Assembly (NCBI RefSeq): GCF_011745365.1 | Contig: NW_024468911.1 | Coordinates: 4,458,759-4,522,758, forward strand | Direction of reading: 5' to 3' | Length of the DNA: 64,000 bases | Source of the DNA: Cryphonectria parasitica EP155 | Lineage: Eukaryota > Ascomycota > Sordariomycetes > Diaporthales > Cryphonectriaceae | Part shown: positions 59,201 through 64,000 of the stretch, in pieces | Layout: each line of letters begins with the position of its first letter | How positions within the stretch are numbered: position 1 is the stretch's first letter | Notes under the pieces: generated by a model | What the model was told of the DNA's origin: nothing | The model's input: the letters and a program-made list of their open reading frames with translations, nothing else | Database searches by the model: none | Translations under genes and position numbers: made by a program

Positions 59201-61950
59201 CTGCCTGACTGGAAGCAAGATGTCGCTCCTCTCAACGCGAACCTCAAGGGTATGGTCGATCTGGACAAGGTTGTGGTTGTCACTGGTTTTGCAGAAGTTG
59301 GGCCATGGGGCAACTCTCGTACCAGATGGGAAATGGAGGCTTATGGTCAATTCTCACTTGAGGGCTGCATAGAGATGGCTTGGATTATGGGTCTCATCAA
59401 GAACCACAACGGTCCTATCAAGGGCAAGCCATATTCTGGCTGGGTCGACGGCAAAACTGGCGAGCCAGTTGATGACAAGGACGTCAAGGCCAAATATGAG
59501 AAGCAGATCATCGAGCACTCCGGTATCAGACTCATCGAGCCTGAGCTTTTCGATGGCTACGACCCCAACAAGAAGCAACTGCTTCACGAGGTCGTCATCG
59601 AAGAGGACCTGGATCCTTTCGAGACCTCCAAGGAGACTGCCGAAGAGTTCAAGCGTGAGCACGGAGAGAAGGTTGAGATCTTCGAGGTCACCGAGACGGG
59701 CCAGTACACTGTCCGCATGAAGAAGGGAGCTGGTCTCTGGATTCCAAAGGCCCTGCGGTTCGACCGTCTGGTTGCAGGCCAGATCCCCACGGGCTGGGAT
59801 GCCAAGCGTTATGGTGTTCCCGACGATATCATCGAACAAGTGGACCCAGTTGCCCTCTTCGTCCTCGTATCTACGGCCGAGGCGCTTATTTCTGCCGGTA
59901 TCACGGACCCGTACGAGTTCTACAAGTATGTCCATGTTTCCGAGGTTGGCAACTGCGTTGGCTCTGGTATGGGAGGAGCTGCAGCTCTCCGAGGTATGCA
60001 CCGGGACCGGTTCCTCGATAAACCACTGCAGAACGATATCCTGCAGGAGTCTTTCATCAACACCATGGCTGCATGGGTCAATATGTTGTTGATTTCCTCT
60101 TCTGGTCCGATCAAGACGCCCGTTGGTGCTTGCGCGACGGCTGTTGAGTCCGTCGATATTGGTTATGAGACTATCATGGAAGGCAAGGCCCGTGTCTGCT
60201 TCGTTGGCGGCTTTGACGATTTTGGTGAGGAAGGCTCTTACGAGTTTGCGAACATGAAAGCAACCAGCAACGCCGTCGATGAGTTTGCTCATGGTCGCAC
60301 ACCTAAGGAGATGTCTCGGCCTACCACCACCACCAGGAACGGCTTCATGGAGTCTCAAGGATGTGGTGTCCAGGTCATCATGACTGCCAAGCTTGCTCTC
60401 GATATGGGAGTCCCCATCCATGGCATCCTCGCTCTAACTACAACCGCTTCGGACAAGATTGGTCGTTCTGTGCCGGCTCCCGGCCAGGGTGTGCTGACAA
60501 CGGCTCGCGAGAACCCTGGCAAATTCCCGTCGCCTCTGCTTGACATCAAGTACAGGAGGCGCCAGATCGAGCTCCGCAAGAGCCAGATCAAGCAATGGGC
60601 TGCTAATGAGCGGGAATACCTCGCCGAAGAAGTTGAGGCCATGAAGTCCCAGGGCACCGAGTTCGACGAGAAGTCCTACACTGTCGACCGTGTCCAGCAC
60701 ATCAAGAAGGAGGCCGAGAGGCAGGAGAAGGAGGTTCTGCGCAGTTTTGGCAACAACTTCTGGAAGCAGGACACCAGCATCGCTCCCCTCCGTGGAGCTC
60801 TGGCTACATGGGGTCTCACCATCGACGACCTTGATGTTGCCTCTTTCCACGGTACTTCCACCAAGGCCAACGACAAGAACGAGTCGTCTGTCATTTGCCA
60901 GCAGCTGGAGCACCTGGGCCGCAAGAAGGGCAATGCCGTGCTGGGTATCTTCCAGAAATATCTCACCGGTCACCCCAAGGGTGCCGCAGGTGCATGGATG
61001 ATGAACGGTTGTCTGCAAGTGCTCAACACCGGTCTAGTTCCAGGCAACCGCAACGCCGACAATGTTGACGAGGTCATGGAGAAGTTCGACTACATTGTGT
61101 ACCCCAGCCGCAGCATTCAGACCGATGGCATCAAGGCATTCTCCGTGACCTCTTTCGGTTTCGGCCAAAAGGGGGGCCCAGGCCATCGGCATCCACCCCA
61201 AGTACCTCTTTGCGACTCTCGACGAGGCCACATACAGGTCTTACAGCACGAGGCTCGCCGCCAGACAGAAGAAGGCTTACCGTTTCTTCCACAATGGCAT
61301 GATCAACAATACCCTCTTCGTTGCTAAAACTCATGCTCCTTACACCGACGAGCAGCTTAGCTCGGTCTTACTCAACCCCGATGCCCGTGTCACCGAAAAC
61401 AAGAAGTCGGCCGAGCTTACCTTCCCCTCCAATTTCATGTCGCTGTCTAGGAAGACCATCGAAGCGGAGAAGGAGATGACTGCATACGAGACGATACAAG
61501 AGCTTGCCGCGCAACTGCGGACCAAGCATTCCAACGTCGGTGTCGATGTTGAGGATATCCCCAGTTTCAACATCGAGAATGACACTTTCATTGAGCGAAA
61601 TTTCACGGCAAAGGAGATCGCGTATTGCAAGAAAGCCTCGCAGCCAAGGAGTTCTTTCGCCGGCAAGTGGAGCGCGAAGGAGGCCGTCTTCAAGAGCTTC
61701 AACGCTCCCAGCATGGGTGGCGGTGCTCCCTTGATTGACATCGAAGTACTGAACAACGAAAATGGTGCTCCTGTCGTCCATGTAAGTTCACATTAGCCAA
61801 CAAACATTGTGCTACAATTTCTGACTAGAGTAACAGCTTCACGGTCGCGCTGCCGAGGTGGCCAAGGAGATTGGCGTGTCGGACATCAGTGTTTCCATCT
61901 CCCACGCAGACAGACAGAGCTTCGCCATTGCTCTGGCTAAGCTCGAGTAG
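56268..61950 (+). CDS. fas2: Fatty acid synthase subunit alpha (one-base frameshift)
   Basis: Exons 56268-56781, 56844-61781 and 61837-61950 (introns 62 and 55 nt). With one base removed from the G6 run at 61171-61176 the protein is 1854 residues, normal for the family. The start [20 protein letters not shown] is the conserved N terminus. An Ala/Pro linker (about 105-140) leads to the acyl carrier domain, with pantetheinylated Ser174 in GGKSTLQNE; intron 1 splits the codon two residues before it. Ketoreductase: [19 protein letters not shown] (about 644). Ketosynthase: catalytic Cys in [12 protein letters not shown] (about 1268), [12 protein letters not shown] and [13 protein letters not shown]-terminal phosphopantetheinyl transferase: [21 protein letters not shown] and [16 protein letters not shown]; its last 38 residues are in exon 3. 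As given, the frame breaks right after SFGFGQKGG and would end at 61327 without the transferase. Confidence 0.95.
61171..61176 (+). other. Frameshift site in FAS alpha (G6 run)
   Basis: The run AAAAGGGGGGCCC contains one G too many for the reading [14 protein letters not shown]. Upstream and downstream of it the protein is intact in two different frames, so this is a single-base indel in a homopolymer. Confidence 0.85.
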
Positions 61951-64000
61951 ATGGCTGACTATGCGAAGACTGGAATGAGAGCGGATGTACTTATGTAGGG
62001 AGATGTGCTTGCCAGGCGTTCTGGAGGACTCGTTCGTTTTGTGGCTGTTTCCAGATGTTGCATGGCATACTTGAAGGTGTATCGGTATTATGTTTGCCGA
62101 TTTGTTGTGAGGCTAGAGAAGTCTCATTCATTTCAAAAGAGAGACGCAAAATACAACATAGAATACATCATTCAGCGGATGCAAGAGCCTTGCAAATTCA
62201 AAATTCATAGGACTGTTCAACAATGTAAATTACAAATCACTTACCCTGCGCTGCGTATTACCATCCTGCCTTGGCTGCGGTTGACCTTACATATCGATAT
62301 GCTCTTATTGATGTCATTTCCACGCTTCCAGCAGACCTACGAATGTCCCCAGGTTGCTTGATTCCGCTTATTGTGTGTTCAGGTACTCATATTTGAAAAG
62401 CACGGCACCGTCCTGCCTCCAGTTCGCATTTTCAACTTGACCCTAATAGCCTCAATGTGCAAATTCTATTACTTAAGTAATCTCGAGAAGGGCGGATGTG
62501 GAATTTCTCCCTCCCTCCTTGCAAGCAGACGTTGGGAATCGACAGAATCGTCCCTTCTGCGGTCAGCTACAGTGTAATTAGTGGATGCTTCCATCTAGAG
62601 TACTACACAGTCCCGTTCCAAGTGCTTAAGCCAGGGGTGACCCAGGCGGTAGCCAATAACAACGCTGCTACTACATCCACCCGCGCTGAATAGGCAGTCT
62701 GCAGCCTTGCGTACTTCTAATCTTGCCCTCGAGAAGATGGTACACAAATTCATGCTTTGTTACATGCAGAGAGCTGTATTTAAAAAACATGCAAGTCTTG
62801 GGTGTATGGATTTAATACTTGAAGTCATCATTCGATATGACACGAGCGTCGCAGAGCCAAGAATGATGTATATGAACGCTCGTATTCTTCCGGCTGCTGT
62901 TGTTATAGTTACGCCCATTCACGGCCACCGTAGGACTTGAGAGAGTAGTACTAGACAGGCTTCGCATCGTTCTTTTTAGCCGTCCACACATCGGGCCAGA
63001 TGATATCAATTATCATGGCAAATGTTTGGTGTCTATCATATCTTGCAATTTTACATATATTAAGGGTGTGTAATTTTAGGGTGCCAGGTCAGTAGCATAT
63101 GCCTTCAAGAATTAGACAATAGGCGTAAGAATAGGAGCGGGATCAGATGGTCGACGCATCGTATGAAGTACGAGCTGTACTGAGCTCATGGAGTCTGAAC
63201 AAGGGCAAAGAGCAAGCAGCCGGGAAAGACTCCCGTGTAAACCGTTCAATGAGCAATACATCTCACCGTCGTAGACAAAAGACAAGGGTACTATTATATT
63301 TTAACTTGATTTACTCCTTGCTGCTAACTGTGAATGCTCAGCCAATGAGCGAGTCCAGATGTGTAGCCCAATCAATTCCAGAATACGCAAATGGACTGGT
63401 TTCATTGCAGTACATAACATGACGTGACTTGGAGCTGATCTCACTAGATCCACGGAGAGGTGATAATATACTTGCCCAATTCACGTTCCGTCAGAAGTCA
63501 CTAGGAGTAATCATATAATTAGTGAAGTTGGTGAGAATGATGGAATCGAAAACTCGAAATGCGATATTTGATGATCTATCAATAAGCAAATATGTTTAAC
63601 TTTCGCTTGAATCTAAGTAGTTAGAGGTCCTTTTGAAATGACGAATTATGGTCTGACATGTGCCTCTCCAACACCTGCGGCGACCACACAACGTTTTCAG
63701 GTTGAATGACTCCACGTTTAGATGCACCTCACAAGTTAGGTGACGTTGTTTAACAGTCTCCTCGCCACCGTGCGGATGCATCGGTAGCGAGATAACACAT
63801 CTCTAATTATTGGTCAGCGAGAGAGGGGGATCGGCTCAAGTATAAGCCGAAATCAGAATGGGTGAGATCTTGGAGATCATAAAAGCACGTACTTTGAAAA
63901 AGAACTCATGTGTGCTTTCTCTATTGGGATACTTTCGCTCAGTGGATACCATCATATGTATCCCATGAAGAGTGTTTCTTTAAGATGGCCAAGTCAGCTC
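61951..64000. other. 2 kb region without visible genes
   Basis: 3' flank of the FAS alpha gene, then AT-rich sequence with many stops in all frames. Open frames of up to 118 codons (near 62005) carry no motif. No RNA gene or repeat array was recognised. Confidence 0.5.

Noticed and set aside
59354..60421. 355-codon minus-strand frame inside FAS alpha
   Set aside because: Antisense shadow of the ketosynthase region.

Overview
This is a stretch of a filamentous ascomycete (Pezizomycotina) nuclear genome. The evidence is the many short (53-138 nt) GT-AG introns with CTNAC/CTAAC-like branch points, the fungal-only families (HET-ankyrin, UstYa/DUF3328, Pth11-like rhodopsin, OTT_1508-type deaminase, Kre9/Knh1-like domain) and the divergent pair of type I fungal fatty acid synthase genes whose N termini match the housekeeping enzymes. 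Sordariomycetes is my best guess for the class, at low confidence. No tRNA, rRNA, CRISPR array or intact transposon was recognised.

Region 1 (1-17 kb, accessory). A PAS-rich sensor kinase-like gene runs off the left edge. Next come a putative nucleic-acid/nucleotide deaminase of the OTT_1508 type, what looks like a broken second copy of its N-terminal region, a 2EXR/DUF7730-like gene, a large HET-domain protein with about 19 ankyrin repeats, and a P-loop GTPase with a coiled-coil tail ending in a CaaX-like box. The mix resembles a nonself-recognition neighbourhood; that is an inference.

Region 2 (18-32.6 kb, accessory). An orphan gene with a tandem 23-residue repeat is followed by the most interesting locus in the window: an S33 alpha/beta hydrolase (proline iminopeptidase-like) divergent from a UstYa-type gene, which converges on a small spliced gene. 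That small gene encodes a 111-residue secreted protein with three imperfect repeats, each ending in a Lys-Arg (Kex2) site. I interpret it as a candidate dikaritin-like RiPP locus that is not one I recognise. A Pth11-like rhodopsin-domain membrane protein, a GNAT acetyltransferase and a short Kre9/Knh1-domain secreted protein follow.

Region 3 (33-46 kb). A possible 51-residue gene, ctf18 (alternative clamp loader subunit) with two MluI cell-cycle boxes upstream, a 4 kb gene-poor block, a bZIP-like basic-region protein, and guanine deaminase.

Region 4 (46-62 kb, housekeeping). Fatty acid synthase beta (leftward) and alpha (rightward) subunits are transcribed divergently from a 3.55 kb intergenic region. 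Together they make the cytosolic alpha6beta6 FAS. The alpha gene carries a one-base frameshift in a G6 run at 61171-61176; the reading resumes normally after it, which suggests a sequence error more than a dead gene. The last 2 kb show no gene.

All functions are read from sequence motifs by eye, with no database search. Introns were placed by matching donors, acceptors and reading phase.
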